Origin: Ulota crispa
Lineage: Eukaryota; Streptophyta; Bryopsida; Orthotrichales; Orthotrichaceae
Direction of reading: 5' to 3'
Assembly: GCA_963920765.1 (NCBI GenBank)
Contig: OY987251.1
Span: forward strand, 3,350,501 to 3,414,500
DNA: 64,000 bases
Part shown: positions 1 through 11,499 of the stretch, in pieces
How the letters are laid out: every line of letters begins with the position of its first letter
Numbering within the stretch: the first letter of the stretch is position 1
The notes under the pieces: generated by a model
The model's database searches: none
The model's input: the letters and a program-made list of their open reading frames with translations, nothing else
What the model was told of the DNA's origin: nothing
Translations under genes and position numbers: made by a program

Positions 1-463
1 GTTCTCGTTCCAGCTCAATTAAAGCGGATTCCACGTATCCAGTACGTGAGAGCAATGGGCTGCTACCCCATATGTCCTCCTTAGCAAGTGATTCTTCCGA
101 ATTCCTGAGAAAAAGCTAGATGTGAATGTGCATTTCTAAAAGCAGTGACTACCGAAATGTGCTTGCTTGTGGTCATTTTAAGAGCCAACTTTTTACAGTT
201 TCTAATCTGCTTCAAGTGTTTTGAAGAGGATTTCGAGAATTTAGAAATCAGTTTCACTGCTTCCAAACATCGTTCTATCAGAAATTCAGGGTTGAGCAGC
301 TCAATTAACGACATAATGAACCTTGCATACTTGACCTAATCTTATTGCAAAATGACTTGCACTATATTTCCTGGAATTAGGGTTTTGCCAATATTGGCTC
401 CAAACACTAACTTCACCTTAAGGTAGCCTTTCGGCTATGATTCTCGATCTCAACAGAAGGGAT
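1..463. other. Intergenic left edge
   Basis: No gene is supported here. The short ORFs on both strands lack splice signals or recognisable motifs. Positions 413-462 read on the minus strand continue the frame of the neighbouring small gene if the MITE at 464-835 is removed, so part of this stretch may be displaced coding sequence. Confidence 0.5.
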
Positions 464-835
464 TAAGGTAGTATGCTCAAAATGCGACCCATTAATGTAA
501 AGGGTATCATAAGTAGCTCAAGAATGGATATGAAGTGGTCCTTGAATGGACCTCTTCAAGTCATAGAAAAAAAAAGTGTATTTTATTGCAAGGGCCAATC
601 ACACTCCCCGGTTTCTTCTCATCTCTATAAGTTGCAAGGGAACGGTTTATGAAAGGGTCTAGCTTTGAAAATCATCAATAATTCAACAATGCTTCAAAAA
701 ATATGAAAAGAATTGTGTTACATTTGACATCCATTTCTCTTCGTCTGATATTAGACAAAAAAACCTTCATGTCTTCGAAGCCCATGAAAAGGCAAATCAG
801 CCCTTAAAGTGACGGTTCTCGAGCATACTACCTTA
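464..835. mobile_element. MITE family B, copy 1 (AAGGTAGTATGCTC ends)
   Basis: A 372 bp element bounded by a 15 bp inverted repeat: TAAGGTAGTATGCTC at the left and its complement at the right. A TA dinucleotide flanks the AGGTAG core on both sides, as expected for a TA target duplication. There is no coding capacity. A second copy, interrupted by another insertion, is at 37420-38697. The right end overlaps the last codons of the small minus-strand gene and provides its stop codon. Confidence 0.75.
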
Positions 836-1818
836 GCACAGAAGGAGGCTCTTCGTCTTCTTCTTCGGCTTCATCTTCGTCTTCATCCTCGTCGTCATCA
901 CCGGAATCTGTTTCGGAATCACTGTCAAATGCTCGCATTCGAAACGGCCCGCTCGTCCGGCCAAAGCTTGCGGTGACGGAGAGTTCTCGCCACGATAACC
1001 TGCAAAGTTACACACATGTTCAGGTTTTTTCTTGACCTAATTAGCTACACTTGTTCAATCATTTCTTGACCTAATTAGTTCCACATATGTTGAATTTTTT
1101 CTTAACCTAATTAGTTACACACATGTTCATTTTTTATTGACCTAATTAGTTACCCACATCTTCAATATTTTCTTAACCTAATTCCATTTGCAACCCTAAC
1201 TTCATCTTATCTCTCTCTCACAAACAAAGACCGACAGAGATGAATCATACAGACTGACATTGTCTCCGCACCCTAAACCCTAATCCTAATCCGTCCGGCC
1301 AAAGTTTGCGGTGACGGAGAGTTCTCGCCACGATAACCTGCTAAGTTACACACATGTTCAATTTCTTCTTGACCTAATTCCATTTGCAACCCTAGCTTCA
1401 CCGTCTCTCTCTCACAAACAAACTCAGACCGGCAGAGATGAATCATAAAGGCTGACATTGTTGTCTCCGCACAGATTAGAACGTCGTCAACTCACCCTCG
1501 GTTGGTCGAAGAAGGAGGAGGAGGAGGCTCGTTATCTAAAGACACGGTGGACGTGAAGCGAGTGGCAATGACATCAAGCTCCGACTGCAAGTCTTGTAAA
1601 GTCCAATCGGGACTGGGATCCACGAACTTCTCAAGCACGGGAGAAGCTTTGGATGTACGCGGAGTCTTCAATGTTAGTTGTAATCGACCGTTGGGACTGG
1701 CGATGATGTTGCCAGGGCTCTCGACTTCTACTGCAGCAATCGATGGCGGAGTCTTGGCGGCATAGGGAGGCGATCGATGCAATGAAAATCCACTCGGTGA
1801 ACTCTCCGAGGAAAACAT
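828..1818 (-). CDS. Small acidic-tailed protein of unknown function, two exons
   Basis: Exons are 1818-1496 and 999-828. The donor CGAGG|GTGAGT and acceptor TTTGCAG|GTTATC keep the frame and give 164 residues. The N-terminal half is rich in Ser, Pro and Thr (MFSSESSPSGFSLHRSPPYA) and has a conserved-looking patch DPSPDWTLQDLQSELD near residues 66-81. Exon 2 starts LSWRELSVTASFGRTSG and ends in an acidic run of Asp and Glu. I do not recognise the family. A Ser-Pro N terminus with an acidic tail would suit a nuclear or cytoskeletal adaptor, but that is only a guess. The last codons and the TAG stop (830-828) lie in the MITE at 464-835. The intron holds a partial copy of exon 2 with its own acceptor (exon start 1337), which would give a 124-residue isoform. 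Confidence 0.6.
1008..1180. repeat. Intronic minisatellite, about 37 bp x 5
   Basis: Around five imperfect copies of a roughly 37 bp unit of the form TTACACACATGTTCA, then T-rich, then CTTGACCTAATTAG. They lie in the intron of the small gene, just upstream (minus sense) of the exon 2 acceptor. The duplicated copy of this region at 1340-1385 has a single unit, so the array expanded after or during the local duplication. Confidence 0.75.
1290..1460 (-). repeat. Partial tandem duplication of exon 2 start and acceptor
   Basis: Positions 1291-1458 repeat sequence from about 955-1262: the exon 2 start, its 3' splice site, the pyrimidine tract and the stretch through CACAAACAAA to GATGAATCATA. The copied exon begins after AACTTAGCAG at 1337 and encodes LSWRELSVTANFGRTD before a TAG stop at 1288-1286. 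It could act as an alternative terminal exon or a decoy acceptor. Confidence 0.7.
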
Positions 1819-1942
1819 CGTGACTTGTATTTGCGTCGACGATTCTCGGTGGAACGTGGTGATCAGGAGCAGCAGCTCGAAATCCTTGAATTCCGCATTC
1901 TGGATCGTTTACGGACTTGCTCTGCACCCCTAAAGCTCAAAT

Positions 1943-1962
1943 CCTAAACCCTAAACCCTAAA
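1943..1962. promoter_or_regulatory. Telo-box cluster upstream of the small gene
   Basis: Two to three CCTAAACCC-type units lie 125-145 bp upstream of the ATG at 1818. AAACCCTAA motifs are common in plant promoters and 5' leaders. The role here is inferred from position only. Confidence 0.4.
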
Positions 1963-2048
1963 TTCTAGAACAGGGCACTGCAGCGATTTCTGATAATCTC
2001 TTGCGCAAGTCCTCCTTCGGAAACACTGAACTTCACTGTCTTTCCGTT

Positions 2049-2360
2049 AAGGTAGGAGGCTCATAAATGGACCATCTAAGGGCTGAAACTGAATTTTGGG
2101 AGGTTTGAACTATTTTTCAGTAAATTTTTCTTGAAAGATAAGAAGAATAATTCAAGTTGTTTCATATTTTTTGGAGGTTTTGTGGAATTAGTTATAAAAT
2201 TTTGAAGTGCAAAGGTCATAGGGCTCTAAAATGGTTCACCTCTTCAAATGTACACTGCCTGTACATTTTTGAAACATATGAAAAACATCATGTACACACG
2301 AAATACATTTGAGAAGGTGGAAGGTTTTAGAGCCTGAGCGGAATATGAGCTTCCTACCTT
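2049..2360. mobile_element. MITE family A, copy 1 (AAGGTAGGAGGCTC ends)
   Basis: A 312 bp non-coding element with 16 bp inverted ends, AAGGTAGGAGGCTCAT against AAGGTAGGAAGCTCAT. It shares near-continuous similarity with 63060-63385 and, inverted, with 40433-40760. It ends about 230 bp upstream of the small gene's start codon. Confidence 0.75.
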
Positions 2361-2389
2361 CTAGCCTTCATCAATGTTTTTTTAGAGAA

Positions 2390-2771
2390 TGACTAGGGAG
2401 ACACCCCCAATTGCCCATTAGAGCCCAACCTATTAAATTTGAGATTACTATTATATTGAAATATGAAATAAAATTAAAACAATACTTTAGCGCACATTTG
2501 CGTCTACAAGCATTGCAAACATATTACAAATGTGTCACATTTGTGACATGATCAAGAGTTAGCCTAGTTGCTCATTTCAATTATAAGTTTAACCCTTGAC
2601 CATGTCACAAATGAAACATATTTGTTGCATGTTTGCAACACTTGTAAATGCAAATGTGCATTAAAATGTTGTTTTGATTTTATTTCATATTCCAACATAA
2701 TAATAATCTCAAATTAATAGGTTGGGCTATAGGGGGTGTCTCCCTAGCAACTAAGGGTGTCTCCTTAGTCA
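2390..2771. mobile_element. Foldback element K
   Basis: About 380 bp. The left arm (TGACTAGGGAGACACCCCC, then AGCCCAACCTATTAAATTTGAGATTA) is repeated in inverted form at the right (TAATCTCAAATTAATAGGTTGGGCT, then GGGGGTGTCTCCCTAG). The centre also folds on TGTCACAAATG-type sequence. No coding capacity. It lies between family A and family G elements. Confidence 0.65.
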
Positions 2772-2786
2772 TTCCCTTTTTTTTAT

Positions 2787-3098
2787 GGGAAAATGTCAAG
2801 GATACCCTTGAAGTTTGCCATATTTTCATAGATACCCTTGCTTTTTCAGAAATTTCACATATATCCTTGGATCAAAAATTTCATGTGTTTGTTTTGTTGT
2901 GCATGTCACTTCCTTCTATCTTTGCATGCGCACTACTTCTTTCTTGTTATGTGTGCGCACAAAGGAAGAAGGGAAGTGACATGCACAGCAAAACAAACTC
3001 TTGAAAATTATGATCCAAGGGTATTTGTGGAATTTCTGAAAAAACAAGGGTATCTATGAAAATATGGCAAACTGCAAGGGTATCCATGAAATTTTCTC
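2787..3098. mobile_element. Foldback MITE family G, copy 1
   Basis: A 312 bp element with arms of about 150 bp, starting GGGAAAATGTCAAGGATACCC and ending in the complement. It is flanked by TTTTTTTAT on both sides, a possible but low-complexity 9 bp target duplication. A second copy is at 63404-63715. Long inverted arms with a 9 bp duplication resemble non-autonomous Mutator-like elements. Confidence 0.65.
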
Positions 3099-3351
3099 TT
3101 TTTTTATTGGCAAATTTTTGCCTAAATCTTACCTTAAAATCCTTATGGCAACCACTACACTAAGAAATTAAGCTCAAAAAGTGGAAAAAATTGCTAGGTG
3201 TCTCCTTGAGCAAACATAGGATTTGCCAGCTTTTGGATGAAAGTAGCTTATATTAGTAAACTTGTTGGATGGATGTGCACACATCATTCATTCCTTCCAA
3301 TATTAGCCAACTTTTCCTTACTTGCATGCTTTATAAGGTGCCAGTTGCTAT

Positions 3352-4188
3352 AAGGTAACCTACCCCATACCTGAGCGGTCCCTAATGCCGCACTTTACAT
3401 TAGGGGTGTTCTTCACACACTCTTGAACACAAAGTGAAACAATTAATATTACTTGCAGAAGCAAATCTTGCCACATGTCAACTTAGGAACTAGTTTGGGA
3501 GGGTCAAGAATGGGACCATCAACTACATGTATAGGAACACATCCTAGCAATTTCAATGAAAGTCTAGAGTTGCTAATAGGGACCTATGAGTTGCAATTTT
3601 GCCCTTTAGTATAAAATAAAGGAATTGATATGTGCACACCAGGGGTTGATATTTGCACACCCCTCTAGGAGATAAATTATAGATTTCTACCATCAAAAAT
3701 CTGAATTTGAGAATTTTGAATTCAGATTTGGACTTAGAGATCATGATTTAGTCTAGAACCATTAAAAAAAGTTGCAATTTAACAACATCCAAGGAAAAAG
3801 CTTATCTTTTTTTACAAACAAAAGTAAAAGTAATACCTTTCCTTCTAACTAAGCTTTTTCATTGGGTGTTGTTAAATTGCAACTTTTTTTAATGGTTCTA
3901 AACTAAATTATGGTCTCTAAGTCCAAATTTGAATTCAAAATTCTCAAATTCAGATATTTGATGGTAGAAATCTATAATTTACCTCCCAAGGGGGTGTGCA
4001 AATATCAACCCCTGGTGTGCACATATCAATTCTCTAAAATAAACTACAATAATTTTTCCCAAAAAAATGATAGCTTGTTGAAAGGCTAACCCTACAAACA
4101 AAACAAAATAAAACAAAAAAACCTGAATTTTCCAAGATTTTGAAGTAACCAAAACCCTTAAACGCTTGGGTATGGGTAAGGTTACCTT
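3352..4188. mobile_element. MITE family J, copy interrupted by a family I element
   Basis: Terminal AAGGTAAC/GTTACCTT ends with CCATACC-type subterminal sequence. The outer parts match the uninterrupted copy at 23788-24185 in inverted orientation, for example GCCCTTTAGTATAAAATA and GGTTAGCCTTTCAA. The middle (3621-4034) is a separate foldback element, so this is an older element later invaded. Confidence 0.65.
3621..4034. mobile_element. Foldback family I, copy 1, with 9 bp target duplication
   Basis: A 414 bp element flanked by TAAAATAAA at 3612-3620 and 4035-4043. Ends are GGAATTGATATGTGCACACC and its near-complement, and the arms run about 190 bp to a central AAAAGTAAAAGT-rich loop. The 9 bp duplication and long arms are MULE-like. 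A second copy is at about 54550-54940. Confidence 0.75.
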
Positions 4189-4515
4189 ACCTTGGCAAAA
4201 ACATTAAAAAAACACTGGCCTTCATCGTGTCATAGCCACCAATCTCAATACAAAAGAGCATGGCATTTGCATGGAAACCATTGGATTAATGAAAGAAATG
4301 GGTGTTCAAATGTGGATGAGAGAAGGGGCTACTCAGGTTTAGGAGGTATAATTGATATGAACTTAACAATATGACAAGTAAAAAACCCGTGTAATGAAAT
4401 ACGAAAAAAACGGTGGAAGAAGCAATAGAAAAAACTTGGTGGAATTGGAAGAATCAAGATTCTTCCAGTGCAAAACGAACCGTACCCCAAACCGACACAG
4501 GTGAAATCAACTTCT

Positions 4516-5408
4516 TTGAGGATCAGGCGACCATATTTTGGTTGCAGGGAATGGTTTTTGGCCTATACAGGAAAATCGTCTAATAATTTGGAGTTTGGTC
4601 TTGAAGAATACATGTGATCACAAAAATTTTGTATCCATCTTTAAAAAAAATAATGGAATTGGGTACGTGAGTTGACAAATAATGGTGTTTATACATCATG
4701 GCATCAAAACATGTATTCATTTTTGGTCAAAGATGGATCAAAGTAATAACACAATACATCAAATATCTAAGAAGAATGTTACACTTCAATTGTGCAATGT
4801 CAAAAAAATTCAAATTTCTTAAGAAATACACTTGTATTGTTTCTCTATATGGTAGTAGTGTAATTGTAGTATTTAAAAATCAACTAAAACGGTGTTGTCA
4901 TTTCATTTTTAAACTTTGTCATCCTACATTTGAGGCCAATTTTTGATTTTTTTCACCAATTGGATTTTCCATGGCATTTATCAAACTTCTTATGGAACCA
5001 TTTTATGATAGCAAAGAAAGCGGGATTTTTGACACTTTTTGTTAACTTAGCTACACCTTGTGATTACAATTTTTATCTATGTTGTGTGAAATTAACCTTG
5101 GAAAGGTGGGAAACCTTGCTTACTAGAAACAAAAGGCTCTTCTCAAGGAAAGCCCGCATGAAGTGTTCACATTCAAAACCACACAACCATGAAAAAGTAG
5201 AGATTTTCCACATACAACTCTTGCTCAATTATTAAAATATTTCTCCTCTATTGGTAGATCTAGTTGAAATTTTGATACAAAAAAATGTTCTTTGCATTTA
5301 TATTGTTGGATTATTGAAATGGGGTCCATACTTGATTCAACAACACATCTAAGCTTATTGCCCTTTTTTAGAATTTTGTGAAAATGTATGTGATCCTTAA
5401 ATGGTTAA
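4516..5408. mobile_element. TTAA-type element family D, copy 1
   Basis: About 890 bp, colinear with 52459-53363 in the same orientation. Shared stretches include GCGACCATATTTTGGT at the left and ACACTTGTATTGTTT internally. The right end is TGATCCTTAAATGG next to TTAA. The short ORFs inside are broken differently in the two copies, so I see no coding function. Confidence 0.6.
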
Positions 5409-7426
5409 GGGTCAACAATTTAAAAAACAGTTGGCAATGTTTTTGATGTTTTCTAGATATGAGGTTACTTTCAATATTATAGAAAAAAGTATGGATATGT
5501 TTTGTAATTTTTCCCTTTACTTGATCATTAGAAAAAGTTTGGGCCCTCAATAAGGCCCTGAGTTCCCAAGCATGGGAACCTTGGGCCCATACCCTTTAAC
5601 CCTGCACATATGTAGTCAGATGTGGCACCATTGGTGCCACATCATTTTCTTAATTAAAAAAAATTTAAAAAAAATCAAAAAAGTTCCTAATTTTTTCCTA
5701 AGACTTTTTTTTTCTATTTTTTGTTCCCCACATCGGGAACAAAATTAACAGAATTTTTAAAGGCCTTATTGAGGGCTCCCATTTTTTCTAATGCATTACA
5801 AGGGATTTGGACCCAAGAAAGGGATGTGAGTTTGGATGTTCCCAATGCTAGTGCTGGTTGTCAGAAAAATAATTTAAAAAAATAAAAAACAAAAAAAGTC
5901 CGATTTTTTTTTTCCAAAAATAATAATTAAAAAATAATGTTTGACATGGTTGCCCTAATGCCTATTAGACTGTTGCAAGTTGCCTTTGTGAAAGTGTTGT
6001 GGAAGTGGTCTCAAAGTTCCCATAGTTTTGGGGGGAAGGGGCCCATTCTTGGATCCAAATCCCTTGTAATGGATGTGCATGTTTATAAAAAGGACAACAA
6101 CAATTATTTGTTTATTAAGAAATATATATTTCATTGTGGACTATTCTTTTGACAAGCTTTCAATATGACAAGTTAAAAAACTCACTCACTCAACCCAAAA
6201 TAAGAACCTCCTTTAAATGCATATTCAATTAATTTTGGACAATACAAACTTAAAAATTAATAACTGACAAGCAAAAGTTTGGGAGATCTCCCAATTATTT
6301 GCATATGTTCTATGTAAAATATTAGGTGATCTATGCACAAATATCTAAAGACATACATCCCTCAACATTGAAAAATCTCTCTATATTTTCCAAATGAAGT
6401 TTATAATTACATGAGTAGTCTTGATATAATTAAGTATGGCATCTTTTACATTACAACACAACTTCCGCACTTCCAACTTCCTCTTATTGATTGCTCTTAA
6501 CCTGTGAGCGCCCAGCGTAGGATCCTCGATTTACTGCGCCTAGTGACCTCGTGGGGCAGAAAAGTATGTTGTGTAGGGTATATTTGGATCCACGTTTTCT
6601 AGCCGTTGAAAGGGGTTCTTTGTTGGATGCTTGAGTCTTTGCAATTTGCTTGCGTTTCACCGTTTGGATTAGTTAAATATAATGGTCAAAGTTTGTTGAA
6701 AGTTTGGTTCGGAGCACGGGGAGTGCACTATACATGATGTTTGTGGGTAACGTGTGTTCAAGCCCCTATAAGATGGGGGCTATGTAGGTAAAAAATTTGA
6801 TTTCTATAGGGCTATATTTACCTAAATTTCTAATTTTTGACAATTTCATGTACCCTAGGCTTCATTTGAATTAAGTTCTTGTGATATTTTTGTATATCCT
6901 ATGTTCATTATAAATACACAATGACACAAATAAAATTACACACACGTAATGAACAATCAAACACTTCAAAACATAAATTTTAACCAATCACATAATACTT
7001 CAAACAAGAACTTGAGAGAAAATAGAAAACATGAAAAAGCATATAGTACACCTAAAAGCGTATTTGTAAATTCAATGTAGGATGAAGGAAAAAGTAGTGA
7101 AACCCATTCCACTTCAACCACAAATCCCTTCTAAGTTGAGCACGCAAAGAAATTTGAGAAAACATGGGAAATGAACTTGTGCATAAAGATAGCGTTGCAC
7201 TTGAACCCTTACAAAGTCCAAAAACAATGCATGAACATAAAGAGTTGTTGAAAAATCTAACATAATGCATGCAACCAAAACACAAAACATGCAAGCATGC
7301 AAGTAGGAGTTGCTAAAGCACAACCCAACCCTCAAACTCCAGGCTAACCCTAAGCCTAGGCCACAAGCTTGTAAATGAACAGCAAAGGAAGCTTCACCCC
7401 ATGTGTCCAATCATGTATCATTACAT
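5409..7426. other. AT-rich intergenic stretch
   Basis: No supported gene. It holds poly-A and poly-T tracts, and an inverted pair near 5545-5775 (TGAGGGCCCAAA-type sequence against GGCCTTATTGAGGGC) that may be a small foldback element. The ORFs on both strands between 7050 and 7410 overlap each other and have no recognisable domains. Confidence 0.4.
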
Positions 7427-8305
7427 GTACTGCAACCTTGCAACTAGTTTTGTTCACCCAATTTCACCATTCACAAACCTTCAAAATTTATAGAATAAAA
7501 TTAAAATTTTAGCATCTTGTATTACCATTTTTTATTTCTTACTCAATCCCAATCAAGCAAACCTGATACTGAGTTTCAAAAAACCCAAATCCTAATTTTA
7601 GTGCAATATTTTTCATAATATTCAAGGTTTTACATGATAATTGATTAAAGAAAATTGGTGATGAATTTTTGAGATTTAATTGCAGGGATGTGTAAGAAAC
7701 ATCCATACGCACATCTTTTCTTCTAACAAGCATCTCCAAAAAAAATTATAATTCCTTCTATGTAGATTTGAATGTCAGATGTTTACGACCATATTTTGTA
7801 AAATGGATGTTTGTAAATTTTTAACTAGCTTTTGGCAAATTAATCATACTATCATGCTCCAAGATTCAAACCCAATCATATTATATAAGCCAAATAGAAA
7901 AATTTGATTACCATAAAGAAATAGATAATTTACAGGATTTGGACGTAAACACCTCAACATTAAAATCTACATAGAAGGAATTGTAAATTTTTTTGGAGAT
8001 GCTTGTTAGAAGAAAAGATGTGCGTATGGATGTTTCTTACACATCCATGCAATCAAATCTCAAAAACTCATCACCGATTTTCTTTAATCAATTATCATGT
8101 AAAACCATGAATATTATGTAAAATAATGCACTAAAAATAGGATTTAGATTTTTTGAAACTCAAAATCAAGTTTACTTGATTGGGATTGAGTAAGAAATAA
8201 AAAATGGTAATACAAGATGCTAAAATTTTAATTTTATTTTATAAATTTTGAAGGTTTGTGAACGGTGAAATAAGGTGAACAAAACTAGCTGCAAAGTTGC
8301 AGTAC
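7427..8305. mobile_element. Large foldback element L
   Basis: About 880 bp. Arms of roughly 350 bp run from GTACTGCAACCTTGCAACTAG inward to GGAGATGCTTGTTAGAAG and read back in inverted form between about 7955 and 8305. A second inverted pair (TTCCTTCTATGTAGATTT) lies near the loop. The arms differ at scattered sites, so the insertion is not recent. No transposase ORF. Confidence 0.7.
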
Positions 8306-9515
8306 ATCAAACAAAACTAGCTGGAAAGCTGCGGTACATCATTTATTAACCCTATGATCCTAAGCTACTGCTAAATACAATTGACGTTGGATACTTGGAC
8401 ATGGATCAAACATGGGATACTTTGTCATCCTCAAAACATGGGATGCTTTAGCTAAGCATTAAATAATTAAAATATATCCAATAAAAGTGTAGATTTTGTT
8501 TTTTGAATATTGGCAAGGCTATTGTACAACTAAAAAAATTATAATTCTCAATATTATACCCTAACCTTCATTATTTATAAAGAACCCACACCCATTTCAA
8601 TGATGCTTACTTTTTATAAAGCCATGTCAAAAATTTAGGACCAAGGCAATTATAATAACCCTTCATTTGATTGCACGTGTACAATACAAAAAAAAGGAGT
8701 GCACTTCCTGTGGTTCAGAACCCATTTTTCTGAAGTTTGACATGGTTTTGGGTCTGCTTGACTGATTTAGAGTGAGACTATGGGTTTGAAAATTTTACGC
8801 ATGCCTCTTGGAGGGGATATGGATGTGCCCTCAAATTTTCAGATAATTTGGTGCACATCTAGAGGGCTAAAATGCTTGACAAAAGTGAGTTTGTCCAAAA
8901 GAGCGACTAGAAAGCATGTACTTGATTGACTGATCCCAAAACCGCCTAAACCCCAAAAGAGCTCCAAAAACCAGTTTTGAAAATAACCCGCCCATCCCCA
9001 TGAACAGAAAACATCATCACATAGCAAACCACTACCCCTTGTAAACACCCAGGACACCCAGTATAGGTGGTACCTTAATGACCCAAGTACAACCCATCTG
9101 GATGCAAAGAAACCGAATCAAAATCCAGAGGGGCAATATTATCGCCCCTGGGACACTCAAGGGTTAACCCCAAAGAGTGTCCAAGTCCAAAACATGGACA
9201 ATGGGTGACTTCAATTGCTTACGACGAAAGCTACATAGATGAAGTACATCCAAGTATGCATAGAAACCAGCTTTTGTTTATAATTCAACCATGTGCTAAT
9301 TTGTCATTGGGTGCTTCATAATTTTTGTGCAAAGTTCTAAATTGACTTATGCAAAGCAATATATATGAAAGAAGAAAACTTGTAAACATGAAGATCTTGT
9401 TTCTAGAATCTTTTGTAGCCATAATGTTTTTGAAATTTCATATCTACATGCTACCCATCCCTTTTACTATTAGGGATTAAACATTGGATGACTTATTTCT
9501 TTCAAACCATAACCC
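8306..9515. other. Intergenic, no gene seen
   Basis: A minus-strand ORF of 72 codons at 8839-9057 has no upstream splice context and no recognisable domain. Nothing else stands out in this stretch. Confidence 0.4.
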
Positions 9516-10001
9516 TTAAACAACCATTGGGCATAGTATATACACTACTGTATAATTGGTATTTGCTACCAACAAGAAGTTTTAATTTGGGATCTCGAAT
9601 AGCTCTACAAATTCCTCTTGATCTATATTCTAGCTTTTTTGTTAATCACAAATACAATATAGGTATGAATCCATTCTAAACACAAGAAAAATACCATGTA
9701 TAGTATTGGTCACAATGGCTCACTGAGAAGTTTGAAGGTTAACCCTAAGACCTTTGAAGGTTAACCCTAAAACATCAGAATGGCCCTTTGCGACCATTAC
9801 AATTTGAGGTATTTTTCTTGTATTTGGAATGGATCCACAATTCCACACCTCTACTACATTTGAGATCATCAAAAAAGTTGGAATATAGATAAACAAGGTG
9901 CTAGTGAGCTATTTGAGATCCCAAGTTAAAATTTCTTGCTAGTAGCAAATGCCATATATACAACAAAGTATCTACTATGCCCTTGGACGTTTCAGGGTTA
10001 A
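9516..10001. mobile_element. Head-to-head pair of TTAA-type elements, family E
   Basis: Two copies of a roughly 230 bp element in opposite orientation: 9516-9742 inverted and 9761-10001 direct. Each is bordered by TTAA and shares GGCATAGTA, TTGGTAGCAAATGCC-type and TTGTATTTGGAATGGAT segments. A third copy is at 18377-18596. The pair could form a hairpin of about 230 bp per arm. Confidence 0.65.
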
Positions 10002-11000
10002 ACAACATCCCCAAAGAGCATGGTCAAAATCTGTCTTTAAGCAAGAATACCACTTCATTATGACAACCTAGACAAAGGTCCTTTAACCCAACTAAACACT
10101 ACACTAAATTACGTTTGGGTTGCCCCACACTAATTTCTCAACATTTTACACTGTTAACAATTTATATAGTTTCTAAAGAGCCCGGCAACAATAGAGCTTC
10201 CAATTGACTTCCACTTAAAGTTGCATGCACCTCTAAATGGCCAAGCGATAGGTCATGAGGTAATTTCCGGTAAGGTAAGGCAATCTAATTGCAAACGTAT
10301 AGCCTCTATATTTAGACCTCAATCCGAATTGTCCATGCTGAAATGCTGTTGTTTGTAGTACCACCTCTAATCGATGTTCACTTCGGCCTTCAATTTTTAT
10401 GCTTTAACTAATAGTATACAGTTCAAACTCCAAAGTTTAAAAATTATAATCAATTTTGGAGACACAAAATACTAAAATATTGGGAAATATCCCGGTGTTT
10501 TGCATGGGCCAGAATTAAATGATAAATACAAAACTCCAGAATTACATGAGTAGTTCCGAATTCTTCTTCCTTTGCTTTGCAATGAAAACTTTGCAATCCA
10601 AGCTTATTCTTCTATGCATGGGTGACTAATGTACAAGATAATCACTGAAGCCACGTAGTGGTCATACCCTCTTACATCCTGTAAGCATTGGGTTCTCTAA
10701 TTTAGAGACGCTGGCATCTTACAATATACACCAGAAAAGAGCTTTTAGCATACAATCTTGAAGCTTATATATCCAATCAAATCGTGCCAATTTAGCAGGA
10801 GATTCCTCTAAATGTAGATTCACCCTTTGCCGCAGTCTTTACTACACAGAAATTCAAAAATTTCCTCTACAAAATAAATCGGAAAACCTTTCTGGTTTGC
10901 ACCCCTCAAGAAACCAAACAAGTGCGCTACTACAAGACTTCTTGGACTAAGACAATGCAACAACCAAAACGGTGGTGCTTCTACAAACACTACTCACCAA
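10002..11000. other. Intergenic, no gene seen
   Basis: Mixed-composition DNA with a few AAGGTAAG remnants near 10270. No ORF with coding support on either strand. Confidence 0.4.
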
Positions 11001-11447
11001 TCTCGGTATGCTACGAAAAATAACACACCACTAACTGCAGACGAGGTCCATTACCTTGCACATGAGGCTTCATCAAGGAACGAACAGTGTGACAGAAACC
11101 AAAGAGGACCACCAGAAGCTGGGAAACAACCTTCGGAAACTCCATCACTGCAAGGAAAGTCACGACCCCGTTTGCAAATTTTCTTTCCCCAAACCCCGTA
11201 AATAGCAGCAGCAACTTACCGTGTGCAACACACAACAACAACCACAAACGCAATGACAAGCACCTCCAAAAATCTAAAAACATTAAAAAAATGCACATCC
11301 ACCACCACGTCTAGTGTGAAGGAAGTCAAAACAATCTGCTAATTTCATTGGCCATATTGCTGAACACTTACCTCTATAAAGGACCTGCCATGCACGTGCC
11401 AAAGTAGCAGCAGCGTGGCGAATCCTCTGAGCATGCCCGTGCAAATC

Positions 11448-11499
11448 CTCCCCCCCCACCACCCAACCCCGCCCCCCCCCCACCACCATGTCCCCCCGG
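11448..11499 (-). repeat. G-rich tract 1 on the minus strand
   Basis: Plus-strand runs of C (CCCCCCCCACCACCCAACCCCGCCCCCCCC-like) give runs of four or more G on the minus strand, fitting the G-quadruplex pattern. Confidence 0.6.

Noticed and set aside
833..1015. 60-codon Lys-rich ORF on the minus strand
   Set aside because: It is the wrong frame; the exon phase from the donor at 1496 selects the frame ending in the acidic tail.
6490..6570. Possible tRNA-like segment with GC-rich stems
   Set aside because: I could not fold a cloverleaf with proper T-loop and acceptor pairing.
7052..7410. Two overlapping minus-strand ORFs of 80-98 codons
   Set aside because: They share sequence in different frames, contain no motif, and lie in AT-rich DNA.
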